Of a DNA stretch of 64,000 bases, positions 51,812 through 62,792 are shown one piece after another. Numbering within the stretch: the first letter of the stretch is position 1; the number at the start of each line of letters is the position of its first letter. Position numbers and translations under genes: made by a program. The notes under the pieces are model-generated. The model was not told where the DNA came from and ran no database searches. It worked only from the letters and a program-made list of their open reading frames with translations. This stretch comes from Streptomyces anulatus (GTDB taxonomy: Bacteria; Actinomycetota; Actinomycetes; Streptomycetales; Streptomycetaceae), in contig NZ_BMVK01000014.1 of assembly GCF_014650675.1 (NCBI RefSeq), positions 124,001 to 188,000 on the forward strand, read 5' to 3'.

Positions 51812-52531
51812 TCACCCGCGCTGTCCGGGGATGTACGGCCCCTGCGGCGTGCCGCCGTTGCCCGCGGCCCTCTCCAGCAGTCCCGTACGGGCCGCGAGGG
51901 CGGCCGCCTCCAGACGGGAGCCGACCCCGAGCTTCATCAGGACCCGCTGGACGTGGGTGCGGGCGGTGCTCGGGGCGATGTCCATGCCGGCCGCGATCAG
52001 CCGGGTGCCCTCGCCCTCGGCGACCCGCACCAGCACCTCCGCCTCGCGCGGGGTGAGCATCCTCAGCAGCCGCCGGCCCTCGTCGTCGGGCTGGGCCGTC
52101 GGGTTGAGCAGTTCGGCGAAGGCCCCCCGCAGCAGCTGCGGGGCGATGGCGCTCTCCCCCGCCCGCGCCTTGAGCATGGCCCGCTCGACGCCCTCGATGC
52201 GCTCGTCGTGCCGGACGTACCCCGCGGCCCCGGCGGCGAACGCCGCGGCGATCCCGCGCGGGCTGGGCACCGGCCCGAGGACCACCACCGCCACCTGCGG
52301 GCGCTCCTGGCCGATGCGCACGATCGGGTCGAAGACCCCGGGGGCGGCGGGCGACGCCGTACCGAACAGGCAGACCTCCGGGGCCCTGCTGACCACCAGT
52401 TCCGCTGCCCCGGACGTCGGCGCCGCCGCCGCGAGCACCCGGTGCCCGCGCAGTTTCAGCGCCGAGGCGAGCGCCTCGGCGAGCAGCCGGTGATCATCGA
52501 CCACCATGAGTCGCACACCCACGGTCCTCAC
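51812..52531 (-). CDS. Degenerate LuxR-type response regulator
   Basis: A 239-residue NarL/LuxR-type regulator. The N-terminus keeps the acidic pair (LMVVDDHRLLAEALASALK), but the strand that should end with the phosphoacceptor Asp reads APEVCLFGTASP, and the conserved Lys region reads GYVRHDE. The receiver probably cannot be phosphorylated. The C-terminal LuxR HTH is intact (MLTPREAEVLVRVAEGEGTR, then ARTHVQRVLMKLGV). No kinase is adjacent. A GTG at 52522 is an alternative start. It may act constitutively or be controlled by ligand binding or dimerisation. Confidence 0.88.
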   Translation of the reverse strand: MRTVGVRLMVVDDHRLLAEALASALKLRGHRVLAAAAPTSGAAELVVSRAPEVCLFGTASPAAPGVFDPIVRIGQERPQVAVVVLGPVPSPRGIAAAFAAGAAGYVRHDERIEGVERAMLKARAGESAIAPQLLRGAFAELLNPTAQPDDEGRRLLRMLTPREAEVLVRVAEGEGTRLIAAGMDIAPSTARTHVQRVLMKLGVGSRLEAAALAARTGLLERAAGNGGTPQGPYIPGQRG

Positions 52532-52649
52532 CCCCGAAGCCCCTGTGCGCCCGGCCCCCCGGACGTCTGCCCCGGCAAGTTACACGCTTGTTCGACGCCG
52601 CGCGGCCCTTACGTGGGAGAAGCCCCTCGGAATGCCGAATTCTGCACCT

Positions 52650-52687
52650 TTCGGTCCTCGTCGACCTGCGTTCGGTCCTCGTTGACC
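52650..52687. repeat. 17-bp direct repeat upstream of the response regulator
   Basis: TTCGGTCCTCGTCGACC (52650-52666) and TTCGGTCCTCGTTGACC (52671-52687) differ at one base, with a 21-bp period (two helical turns). They lie about 120-155 bp upstream of the leftward response-regulator start. Confidence 0.6.
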
Positions 52688-52723
52688 GGCACTTCGCGAT
52701 CACTTCGGGGGCGGAAAACGATC

Positions 52724-52757
52724 GGCCCCGCCGGTGAGGTGATCGACCGGCGGGGCC
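52724..52757 (-). terminator. Terminator after the PQQ-propeller cluster
   Basis: GGCCCCGCCGGT (52724-52735) and ACCGGCGGGGCC (52746-52757) form a perfect 12-bp stem with a 10-nt loop, 37 bp beyond the last propeller gene. Confidence 0.75.
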
Positions 52758-52793
52758 TGACGCTGCGGGGCGCTCCCCGGGGGAGCGCGGTGA

Positions 52794-54650
52794 TCAGTCG
52801 GTGCGGTAGGCGACGACGAGGTAGAGCTTCTCGTCGGCGTCGGACGTGCTGCGCTTGCTGACCAGCCGCTTGGACTTGAAGAACCGCCCGTCCTTGTACA
52901 GGATCTCGGAGTGGTCGGTGGAGAAGCGGCGTTCCGCCTCCCGGACCGCCTCGTCGCTCGGGTTCTCCATCAGCAGGGTCTGCTTGAAGGTCTCGCCGTC
53001 GATGGAGACGATCTGGCCGCCCTTGTCGTACGGGGGCTCCTTGTACGCGATGACGTTGGTGCCGTCCATCCGCAGCGGGGTCAGGCTGTAGCGGTCGCCC
53101 GCGTCGGCCCGACCGCCGAGGAGCTTCCCGGTGGTCAGGTCGAAGGCGACGACCTCGTTGGTCTCGCCGTACTCGCTGGTGCCGTCGTGGTTCTCGGTCG
53201 GCACGTAGAGCCGGTTGTTGCCGACGGCCAGGTTCTGGCAGCGCTCGACCTCGGTGGAGCCGCAACGGGCCGCGTACTGCTCGGCGTCGGCGGGGATGCG
53301 CACGATCAGCTTGCCGGTCGCCGCGTCGATCGAGAAGAAGTCGGAGATGCCGCTGCCGTCGCCGGCGGTGTCGCCGACGTCGGCCGCGACCACCAGCGGC
53401 TTGGTGGAGACGATGCTCGCGTAGTCGACGCCCGCGGGCATCTGGTACGAGGACAGCGGCGCGCCGGTCGTCGGGTTCAGCGCCTGCACGGTGAGCTGCG
53501 GGCTGTCGGACGTGCCGCACTTGCGGACCACGGCGAGGGCCTCGCCGCCCGCGTAGCCGCGGTCGTAGCAGCCGTCCGCGCCGACCTTCGGCTTCCACAG
53601 CTCGGCGCCGTCGTCCAGCTTGAAGGCGGCGCCGCCCGAGGTGCCGCCCGCGGCGACGGTGGTCCCGCTGAGCGTGACCTCGTCGAAGCGGATCGGCTTG
53701 TCACCGCCGGTGGCGGAGGTGACGCCCTTGCTCCACAGGAGCTTGCCGGCGATCATGTCGATCACGCCGACCTGGTTGCACGACGGGTACTTGTTCGCCT
53801 TGGTCGCCTTGGTCTCCTCGAAGACGATCGCCGTCTTGAAGTCCTTGCTCATGTGCCGGGAGGCGGAGCAGACCTCGCCGGGCAGCGGAACGGACCAGAG
53901 CTTGGTGCCCTTGTCGCGGTCGTAGGCGGTGATCTCGGCGACGCCGGACTTCACGTACGCCTTGTCGGTGACCCAGGAGCCCATGACCGTGGTGATGTCG
54001 GTGACGACCGGCTCCGGGAGCTGGAAGGCGACCTCGGACTTGGTGTTGGCGGGCGCCTTCTCGTCGCCGCCGGCCAGGCCGTCGCCCTCGCCGCCCTTGG
54101 CCTCGCCGCCGGTGGCGCCGGACGAGGAGGCCTCGTTCGTGCCGCCCTTGTCGTCGCCGGTGGAGGCGTAGATGATCCCGCCGCCGATGATCAGCACCAC
54201 GGCGACGGCCGCGGCGACGATGATCTGCATCTGGGTGGAGAACTTCTTGCCGCCGTCGCCGGCCGGCTGCGGCGCCCCGTACTGCGGCTGCATCGGCTGG
54301 GTCGGGTACCCGTAACCCTGCTGGGGCATCCCGGGCTGTCCGCCGGGCCCCTGCGGGTAGCCGTAACCCTGCTGCGGGGCATGGGGGTAGCCGTACCCGT
54401 TGGGCTGCGGCGCGGGCGGGGTGGGGTAGCCGCCCGCGGCCGGGGGCGGGGTGCCGTAGCCCCCGGCGGGCGCGTCCTGCGGGGCGGCGGGCTGCTGCGG
54501 CTGCTTGCCGAAGGGGTCCGCGGGCGGCGGGGTCGGCTGGCCGAACCCTCCCGGCGGCGGGTCCTGCGGCGCTCCGAACCCACCGGAGGGCGGACCGGCG
54601 GGCGGGGGCGTGTTCGGCGGCTGCTGCGGTGGCTGGGGCGGCTGGGTCAT
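52794..54650 (-). CDS. Membrane-anchored PQQ-like propeller protein 1
   Basis: A 618-residue protein. Residues 1-130 are a cytoplasmic Pro/Gln/Gly-Tyr-rich tail with PQQGYGYP-type repeats. One membrane helix follows (MQIIVAAAVAVVLIIGGGII, about 141-162), then an acidic Gly-rich linker and an extracellular beta-propeller of PQQ-like repeats (blades such as GTKLWSVPLPGEVC, AGKLLWSKGV and GAELWKPKVG). The propeller resembles the sensor half of AfsK-type kinases but there is no kinase domain. It is the most divergent and last of three tandem paralogues. ATG at 54650 has GAGGTA upstream. Confidence 0.82.
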   Translation of the reverse strand: MTQPPQPPQQPPNTPPPAGPPSGGFGAPQDPPPGGFGQPTPPPADPFGKQPQQPAAPQDAPAGGYGTPPPAAGGYPTPPAPQPNGYGYPHAPQQGYGYPQGPGGQPGMPQQGYGYPTQPMQPQYGAPQPAGDGGKKFSTQMQIIVAAAVAVVLIIGGGIIYASTGDDKGGTNEASSSGATGGEAKGGEGDGLAGGDEKAPANTKSEVAFQLPEPVVTDITTVMGSWVTDKAYVKSGVAEITAYDRDKGTKLWSVPLPGEVCSASRHMSKDFKTAIVFEETKATKANKYPSCNQVGVIDMIAGKLLWSKGVTSATGGDKPIRFDEVTLSGTTVAAGGTSGGAAFKLDDGAELWKPKVGADGCYDRGYAGGEALAVVRKCGTSDSPQLTVQALNPTTGAPLSSYQMPAGVDYASIVSTKPLVVAADVGDTAGDGSGISDFFSIDAATGKLIVRIPADAEQYAARCGSTEVERCQNLAVGNNRLYVPTENHDGTSEYGETNEVVAFDLTTGKLLGGRADAGDRYSLTPLRMDGTNVIAYKEPPYDKGGQIVSIDGETFKQTLLMENPSDEAVREAERRFSTDHSEILYKDGRFFKSKRLVSKRSTSDADEKLYLVVAYRTD

Positions 54651-54735
54651 GGCGTGCGTACCTCGGGAGACGAGTGGGTGTGGGGGCGCGTGGGGCCGGG
54701 AGAGGCCGGCCGCGGTCGGATGCCGTGGCGAACCG

Positions 54736-56658
54736 TCACTTGGAGAACACCAGCATCGTCGACTGCTCCAGCTCTTCCTTGTCGTTGCTCGCGCTCACAC
54801 GCTTGCTGAAGATGTAGGAGCGGCCGCCCTGGTAGAGGACCTTGGACGAGAAGAAGCCGTTCTCGATCCGGCCGGTCGACTCCGGGTGCTGAAGCAGCGT
54901 CTTGGGAGTGCCGCCGGTCGGCGGGATGGTCACGAGTGCGCCGGCGGCGTCGTACTTCGGCCGCATGTAGAGCAGCACGTTCCCGCCCTCCATGCCCAGC
55001 GGCTTCAGCACGCGCTCGGCCGGGGCGGGCGCCTCCCACTTGGGCTTGCCGGTGTTCAGGTCGAAGGCGATGACCTTGTTCGTCCGGGCGGTCCCGCTGC
55101 TGTCGTCCTCGGTCCCGATATAGAACGTGTTGGCGTCGGCGGCGACGCCGCTGCACCCTTCGAGCTTCTCGCCGAAGATCGCGAAGCTGCCCCCGCAGTC
55201 GACGGTGAGCTTGTCGCCCTTGGTGGGCGAGAGCTGCGAGCGGAGCTTGCCGCTCTCGGTGAGCGCGGCGATGCCGTACTGCTTCTTCTCCTCGTTGTCG
55301 AACCTGACGACGAGCGGGCTCACCGAGTAGACCTTGCTGACCTCCCAGCCGCGCGCGGGCTGGTACGTCCACTTGGCCTTGCCGGTGACCGGGTCCAGTT
55401 CCTGGACCTGGTGCTGCGGGTTCTTGACGTCGTCGGTGCGGCAGCTGGCCGCGGCGATCAGCTTCGCGCCGCCGGCGAAGGCGAAGGGCTTGCAGTTGCC
55501 CTCGGGGTTGCCGAACAGCTCCTTGCCGTCGCTGACGCGGTAGGCGTTGGAGTTGCTGGTGCGCCCCACCGTGACGGTGTCCCCGCTGATCGCCAGACCG
55601 ATGTCCGACAGGAAGTCCCAGGTGCCGTTCTTCTTGACCGACTTCTTCCAGCCGGCCTTGCCGGTGTTGAGGTCGATCATCTGGAGGACGGAGCAGTCGG
55701 ACCGATCGGTGGTGCCGTCCTTGACGCCGAGGACGAGCTTGCCATCGGCGGTCGCGGTGTTGGGCGCGGCGCACACGTCGGCGGGGAGCTCCAGGTTCCA
55801 CTTCTTCTTGCCGTCGGTGACGGAGTAGCCGGAGACACCCCGGTACATGGCCTTGACGACCAGGTCTCCGGTGAACCAGGGGCCTTCGACGGCCGCGCCG
55901 CTGCGCGGCAGGTCGACGTCGTTCTTCTGGAGCCAGGCGACCTTGGCCTCGCCCGGCTTGCGTCCGGCGTTGAGGTCGCTGTCCACCTCGCGGCCGTCGC
56001 CGTTGCCGTCGCCCTCGTCGACCGTCGGCGACCCGCTGGGGGCCTTGGGGTCGTTGCTCGGGCCGGCGACGGGCTTCTTGGGGTCGTCACCGCTGTCGCT
56101 CACGAGGAACCAGGTGCCCGCACCGGCGACCAGGACCACGGCGAGCGCCGCCGCGACCACGACGCCGGTCTTGTTCTTGAGGAACCCGCCGGCGCCGGAA
56201 CCCGGTCCGCCGGGCGCGGGGACTCCGGGGTACTGCTGCGTGGGGTAGCCGTGACCGGGCTGGGGCTGCTGACCGTACGGACCCGGAGCCTGCTGGCCGT
56301 ACGGGCCGGGGGCCTGCTGGCCGTAGGGACCGGGCTGTTGGCCGTACGGGCCGGGGGCCTGCTGACCGTAGGGGCCGGGGGCCTGGCCGGGCTGCTGCGG
56401 GTAGCCGTAGCCGGGACCTGCCGGAGGCTGCTGCTGCGGGTAGCCGTACGCCGGAGTGCCCGGCGGGGGCGTCTGCGGCGGGCCTGCCGGTGCCGCCGGC
56501 GGCTGTGCGGGGGGCGGTCCCTGGGGCGGTTGGCCGGGCGGCGTCTGCGGCATTGCCGGGTTCGGCTGGTCCTGGGGCTGCTGAGGAGCTCCGTTCGGCG
56601 GCTCCTGCGGAGCACCGAAGCCTCCCTGCGGCGGTTGCTGGCTGGGCGGCTGGCTCAT
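54736..56658 (-). CDS. Membrane-anchored PQQ-like propeller protein 2
   Basis: A 640-residue paralogue of its neighbours. The cytoplasmic tail has tandem GPYGQQAPGPYGQQ-type repeats (about residues 95-135), then a membrane helix near 167-190 (VVVAAALAVVLVAGAGTWFL). A propeller follows with blades such as KKKWNLELPADVC, GKAGWKKSVKKNG and GKAKWTYQPARGW. It shares long blocks with protein 3 (GPWFTGDLVVKAMYR versus GPWLTGDIVAKAMYR), indicating recent duplication. Four or more cysteines on the outside may form disulfides. It probably senses an envelope ligand or scaffolds a complex; no enzyme motif. Confidence 0.82.
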   Translation of the reverse strand: MSQPPSQQPPQGGFGAPQEPPNGAPQQPQDQPNPAMPQTPPGQPPQGPPPAQPPAAPAGPPQTPPPGTPAYGYPQQQPPAGPGYGYPQQPGQAPGPYGQQAPGPYGQQPGPYGQQAPGPYGQQAPGPYGQQPQPGHGYPTQQYPGVPAPGGPGSGAGGFLKNKTGVVVAAALAVVLVAGAGTWFLVSDSGDDPKKPVAGPSNDPKAPSGSPTVDEGDGNGDGREVDSDLNAGRKPGEAKVAWLQKNDVDLPRSGAAVEGPWFTGDLVVKAMYRGVSGYSVTDGKKKWNLELPADVCAAPNTATADGKLVLGVKDGTTDRSDCSVLQMIDLNTGKAGWKKSVKKNGTWDFLSDIGLAISGDTVTVGRTSNSNAYRVSDGKELFGNPEGNCKPFAFAGGAKLIAAASCRTDDVKNPQHQVQELDPVTGKAKWTYQPARGWEVSKVYSVSPLVVRFDNEEKKQYGIAALTESGKLRSQLSPTKGDKLTVDCGGSFAIFGEKLEGCSGVAADANTFYIGTEDDSSGTARTNKVIAFDLNTGKPKWEAPAPAERVLKPLGMEGGNVLLYMRPKYDAAGALVTIPPTGGTPKTLLQHPESTGRIENGFFSSKVLYQGGRSYIFSKRVSASNDKEELEQSTMLVFSK

Positions 56659-56895
56659 ATCAGCACGTCCCCCTTCGTGCGGCCCGGTGCGCGAATCGGT
56701 CTCCCCCGCATTCCCAAGAGGGTCAATTCCCCTCGGAAAGGAGCGAATCGGGCATGGCTTCCGCGGTGTTACGACAGTCGGGCGGGGCTTCTTTGTACCA
56801 CCCGTCCGCCACCGGGCACCGGTTCGGGCCAGCCCCTGTTCCCAAGGGAGAACCGCCTTGTGATGCCTCCGTTACGCCCGGGCGGAAGGTGATGG

Positions 56896-58563
56896 TCAGT
56901 CACCGAAGGCGATCATCGTCCGCAGGTCCATCTCCTCCTCGTCGGTCTCCGCGGTGATGTAACCGGAGGAGATCAAGGAGCGTCCGCCGACGAAGCGGAT
57001 CGTGGGTTCGAACAGGCCGGTCACCGCCGTCGCCGCCGACGCCGGGTGCCGCAGGACCGGCCGCAGGGCGCCGCCCTGCGGGCCGAGCGCCATGATGCCG
57101 CCACCGTTCGGGGTCTCCTTCGTGGGCGGCGGGGTCAGGTAGAGCAGCACCTGGCCGTTCTCGACCCGCATCGGATGCAGCGTCTGCGCGGGCGGGGCCG
57201 GGACCTTCCACGTGGACTTGCCGGTGCTCAGGTCGAAGGCCACGACGGAATTGGTGAGCTCCCCGTCCGCGCCGGCGGCGGGCTTCGTGGCGAGGTAGAG
57301 CGTGTCGCTGTCGGCGGCCGCCCCGATGCAGTCGTCCAGGTTCTCGCCCGGCTCGCCGCACTGGACCTCGAAGTTCTCCTTGCCGGGAACGGGCTGGGCC
57401 CGGTAGGTGCCGTCGGGGTTCAGGAGCGCGATGGCCCACTTCTCGTTCAACTCGCCCTGCCGCAGGGAGACGACCGGCGGGTCGACGGAGTAGAACCGGT
57501 CGACCTTCCACCCCTTCTTGACCTGGTAGGTCCACACCGTCCTGCCGGTGGCCGGATCGATGCGCCGCACTTCCTCGTCGCCCACGTCGTCGTCACTCGG
57601 CCGCTTCCGGCAGTCGACCGCGGCGAGCGCGATGTCGCCGCTGGTGAGGCCGTACGGCTGGCAGGTTCCGGGCAGCGTGCCCCACAGGTGCTTTCCGTCG
57701 CTGATCCGGTAGGCGTCGGTGAGGGTGGTCCGCCCCACCGTCACGACGTCGCCGTTGATCGCCATGACGATGTGCGAGAGCCCGTCCTGCATGCCGGTCC
57801 GCTCGACCGTCGCCGTCCAGCCCGCCTTGCCGGTGGCCAGGTCGATCATCTGGAGCCTGTCGCAGGGCGCGCCGTCGCTGGTGTCGGCCCTGAGCGCGAC
57901 GACGACCTTCCCGTCCGGGCTCGGCAGCGTGGGCGCGGCGCAGACGTCGGCCGGCAGGCGCAGACTCCACTTCCGCGTCCCGTCCTCGGCGGAATGGCCG
58001 GACGCCGTGCGGTACATGGCCTTGGCCACGATGTCGCCCGTGAGCCACGGGCCGTACACGCGCGCGCCTCCCTGCGGCAGGTCCACGCCGTTCTTCTCGA
58101 CCCAGCGGACCTTCGCCTCGCCGTCCTTGCGGCCCTTGTTGAGCTCGTCGGCGCCCGCGGCCGGCGTCACCTGGGGGCCGGGCTTCTTCGAAGCCCCGCT
58201 CTCCTTCGCGACGGGCTTTCCGTCGTCGGCGCCGTCGCCGCCGGCCGCGAACCAGACGCCCGTCCCGATGACGAGGACCCCGGCGAGCACGGCCGCGACG
58301 AGAGCGGCGACCCGGCCCCGCGAACGCCCGCCGCCGCCGGGCCCGTCGGGCGGCGAGGAGGACGGGGGCCCCGGGTGACCGTGGGGAACGGTGGGCGGCT
58401 GCGGGTAGCCGTACGGCGGCTGGGACGGCTGACCGTAGGGGCCCGGCTGCGGCTGGTGCAGGGGCGGCACGGGGGCTCCGTACCTACCGGGCTGCGGTTC
58501 GAACGGGGCGCCGAAGCCTTCCGGCTCCCCCGGCCCGCCCTGCTGCGGCGGCGGCTGCGACAT
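56896..58563 (-). CDS. Membrane-anchored PQQ-like propeller protein 3
   Basis: A 555-residue protein with the same layout: a short Pro/Gln-rich cytoplasmic tail (residues 1-75), membrane helix (VAALVAAVLAGVLVIGTGVW, about 83-104), linker and PQQ-type propeller. Blades include GTRKWSLRLPADVC, GKAGWTATVERTG, GRTVWTYQVKKGW and GKSTWKVPAPPAQ. It is the first gene in transcription order; 237 bp separate it from protein 2. ATG at 58563 follows GGGGGA. Function unknown. Confidence 0.82.
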   Translation of the reverse strand: MSQPPPQQGGPGEPEGFGAPFEPQPGRYGAPVPPLHQPQPGPYGQPSQPPYGYPQPPTVPHGHPGPPSSSPPDGPGGGGRSRGRVAALVAAVLAGVLVIGTGVWFAAGGDGADDGKPVAKESGASKKPGPQVTPAAGADELNKGRKDGEAKVRWVEKNGVDLPQGGARVYGPWLTGDIVAKAMYRTASGHSAEDGTRKWSLRLPADVCAAPTLPSPDGKVVVALRADTSDGAPCDRLQMIDLATGKAGWTATVERTGMQDGLSHIVMAINGDVVTVGRTTLTDAYRISDGKHLWGTLPGTCQPYGLTSGDIALAAVDCRKRPSDDDVGDEEVRRIDPATGRTVWTYQVKKGWKVDRFYSVDPPVVSLRQGELNEKWAIALLNPDGTYRAQPVPGKENFEVQCGEPGENLDDCIGAAADSDTLYLATKPAAGADGELTNSVVAFDLSTGKSTWKVPAPPAQTLHPMRVENGQVLLYLTPPPTKETPNGGGIMALGPQGGALRPVLRHPASAATAVTGLFEPTIRFVGGRSLISSGYITAETDEEEMDLRTMIAFGD

Positions 58564-58630
58564 CGGTGTGGTCCCCCTCGAACGTACGGTCCCTGCCGTC
58601 CTGTTCTACCACCCGCCGCGGCGGTCCCCG

Positions 58631-60448
<1,818 letters not shown>

Positions 60449-60588
60449 TTCACTCCTGCCTAGTGGGTTGATCGACCTTCCCAGGGTACGGCGCGGGGCA
60501 TGGCCTGTTCTCCTCGCTCTCCGTCGACGGCCGCAGGGCGTGCGATAGCGTGCGCCGACCGATCTTGAGGCGGGTAAGGGGGGCCGGG

Positions 60589-61716
60589 GTGGCGGCAGCG
60601 GCATGGGAACGGTTCGTAGGGCACCGGTGGCTGCCGAAAGCGGCTGTGGTCGGCCTGGCAGCGGTGCTGGTGGCCGCGTTCGTCCTCGTACGGTCGGAGC
60701 GGCGCGACGCCCATAACGCCGGAGTCCTGGAAACGGCGTGCGGGGGCGTGCTGCCGCGCGAGACGGTGCGTGGGCTGCTGCCCGGGGACGAGACCTGGGA
60801 GCTCCACTCCGACCTGGACCTGACCGGGCCGTCCGGGCGCGGGCCGCGCACCCTGGTGCGGTGCTCGCTGGGCTGGGGCGGGTCCGGGGGTCTGGAGCTG
60901 GTGGCGGTGCCGGTGCTGGACGTTCCGCTGTCCGGTGTGCGGCCCGGGGACATCCTCTCCGCGAGCACCGCGAAGGAACCGGACTGGGCCACCGCGTACC
61001 GCACCGCCACCACCCAGGTCACCGTCGGCTGCCCCGCCGGTCTGCCCGGCTACCCGCGTCCGGTGACCCGCTTCCGGGTGCACGCCTCGTTGGACCACGA
61101 CGACGGGTCGGAGGCCGCCGGGGCGGCGAAGGAGCTGGGGACGGTGGTGACGGCCGTCGCCGACCACGTACGGGACCGGGGCGGTTGCGGGGGCCCGGCG
61201 GTGAAGCCGTCGGACGTACGGCCGGGGCCGGGCCGCGTGACGGAGGACTCCGAGGACTCCGACGAGGTCCCGCGGGCCTGTCGCTGGTTCCGGCCGGGGA
61301 TGCTCGACGGGAAGGCCCGGGGGCGCGACGACCGCGAACCCCGCGGCTTCACGGGCGACGACGCGGACGTCTGCTCCCTGACGGTGCCGCGTGCGAAGCC
61401 GGCGGACCGGCTGGACCACTTCGCCGGGGTGACCTCGGTGAGCTGGCGGGGCCCGCTGCTGCCCGAGGCGCGCACGGCGTACGGGGCCGAGCTGGCCGCC
61501 CTGTCCCCGGCCCCGGAACCGAAGAGCGGCGAGAAGTCGTACGTGCTGGCCGTCTGGGCCGAGTCCTCGTGCTCGGGAGGCCGGACGCTGAGCCGGGTGC
61601 GGGTGGAGACGGCCGCGTCCGCTCTCGCGGCCGGCCGGGCCGACCGGATTCTCGACGCGTATCTGGCCTCGTCCGACTGCCGTGCGGTGAAGGTCCTCGG
61701 GAAGGTGTGGAAGTGA
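60589..61716 (+). CDS. Membrane-anchored exported protein, unknown (A)
   Basis: A 375-residue protein with one N-terminal membrane helix (PKAAVVGLAAVLVAAFVLVR, about residues 18-37) and a large extracytoplasmic part. Several cysteines recur in similar contexts (ACGGVLPRETVRGLL, VGCPAGLPG, and ACRWFRPGMLDGKA), suggesting two related subdomains each with a disulfide. No catalytic motif is seen. GTG at 60589 follows AAGGGGGG. Its stop overlaps the start of the next, similarly built gene (GTGA), so the two are made together and may form a complex. Confidence 0.75.
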   Translation: MAAAAWERFVGHRWLPKAAVVGLAAVLVAAFVLVRSERRDAHNAGVLETACGGVLPRETVRGLLPGDETWELHSDLDLTGPSGRGPRTLVRCSLGWGGSGGLELVAVPVLDVPLSGVRPGDILSASTAKEPDWATAYRTATTQVTVGCPAGLPGYPRPVTRFRVHASLDHDDGSEAAGAAKELGTVVTAVADHVRDRGGCGGPAVKPSDVRPGPGRVTEDSEDSDEVPRACRWFRPGMLDGKARGRDDREPRGFTGDDADVCSLTVPRAKPADRLDHFAGVTSVSWRGPLLPEARTAYGAELAALSPAPEPKSGEKSYVLAVWAESSCSGGRTLSRVRVETAASALAAGRADRILDAYLASSDCRAVKVLGKVWK

Positions 61717-62792
61717 GCGACGTCCGTTTCTGGCGCAGGCGGTGGGTGCGCCGCACGACGGCCTGGACCGTCACCGCGGTGGTGCTGGCAGGTGGGCTCT
61801 TCTGGGTCTCCGGCGGCTACGACTCCTGGCGCGCCGACCGGGCCCTGGACGCGGCCTGCGACGGCGATCTGGCGGCCGGTGCGGTGCGGGAGCTGTTCGA
61901 CGGCATATCCCTGAGCTCGTCGGGCGGCTGGACCGACCGGCGGCACTGCACGGTCACGGCGTCCGACGACGACACGGACGCCGGGCTGGTGCTGTCGGCC
62001 CGGGAGTCGGACAGCCGGACGGTCGTCTGGGACGGCAGCGGGTACGACGCACCGCTGGGATACAACTGGACCGGATCATTCCGGTTCAATCCGGACGACG
62101 AGGACACGGACGAGGCGCAGGCCGTGCTGCTGCTGAGCTGCGGCAAGGAAACCGGTGACGGGCTGATGATCACGGCGGACGCCGACCTCGCCCGGGGCGG
62201 CTTCGACGACCCGGTGGCCCGGGAACGGCTCGTCTCCGTTCTCACGGAGACGGCGACGGCGTACGCGCGGCGGATCACGTGTGCGGCTCCGGCCGGCGGG
62301 CGGGTCAAGAGCGTCGGCGTCACCACGACCGCCAGGGACCACAAGCCCGTCGCCGCGGCGACGGGGAGCTGCGCGGGCGTGCTCGACGGGAAGACCGCCG
62401 CCCGGTGGGGCGTGCGCACGGCGACGGAGATCTCCGGGGCTCCGGCGCTCCTGGAGAACTGCACCCTGGGCGGGCTGCGCGGGGCACGGCTGTACGACTT
62501 CACCGCGTACTACGGACCTGCCGCCCAGGAGGTCCACGACGAACGGCGTTACGCACGGCGTGACGACGCCGACGACAGGGACACCGACGCGCCGAACGCC
62601 CGCTACTCGATGACCGCACGGTGCCCCGGGGCGAACGGAACCGCCGCGTTCCAGGTGGACACCCTCCGCGACGAGGACAACCCGAAGTTCACGGCGCTGA
62701 CCGTGGACCACCGGGAGCTGCGGGCGGCCCTCCAGCGCTTCGCCGAGCGCTCGGCGAAGACGCACGGCTGCGAGGTGCCGCGGGCGGCCTAG
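61713..62792 (+). CDS. Membrane-anchored exported protein, unknown (B)
   Basis: A 359-residue protein with the same plan as its partner: N-terminal helix (TTAWTVTAVVLAGGLFWVSG, about residues 14-34) then an extracytoplasmic domain. ALDAACDGDLAAGAVRELFD parallels VLETACGGVLPRETVRGLL in the first protein, and SCAGVLDGKTAARWGV parallels a second cysteine segment. The pair is therefore an ancient tandem duplication. Its stop codon shares bases with the stop of the convergent acyltransferase gene. Confidence 0.75.
   Translation: MSDVRFWRRRWVRRTTAWTVTAVVLAGGLFWVSGGYDSWRADRALDAACDGDLAAGAVRELFDGISLSSSGGWTDRRHCTVTASDDDTDAGLVLSARESDSRTVVWDGSGYDAPLGYNWTGSFRFNPDDEDTDEAQAVLLLSCGKETGDGLMITADADLARGGFDDPVARERLVSVLTETATAYARRITCAAPAGGRVKSVGVTTTARDHKPVAAATGSCAGVLDGKTAARWGVRTATEISGAPALLENCTLGGLRGARLYDFTAYYGPAAQEVHDERRYARRDDADDRDTDAPNARYSMTARCPGANGTAAFQVDTLRDEDNPKFTALTVDHRELRAALQRFAERSAKTHGCEVPRAA

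Noticed and set aside
52911..54809. Long plus-strand frames opposite the PQQ-propeller genes (also 54505-56892 and 57046-58686)
   Set aside because: They are antisense shadows with repetitive Arg/Val/Gly composition and no starts or motifs; the minus-strand frames carry clear propeller blades.
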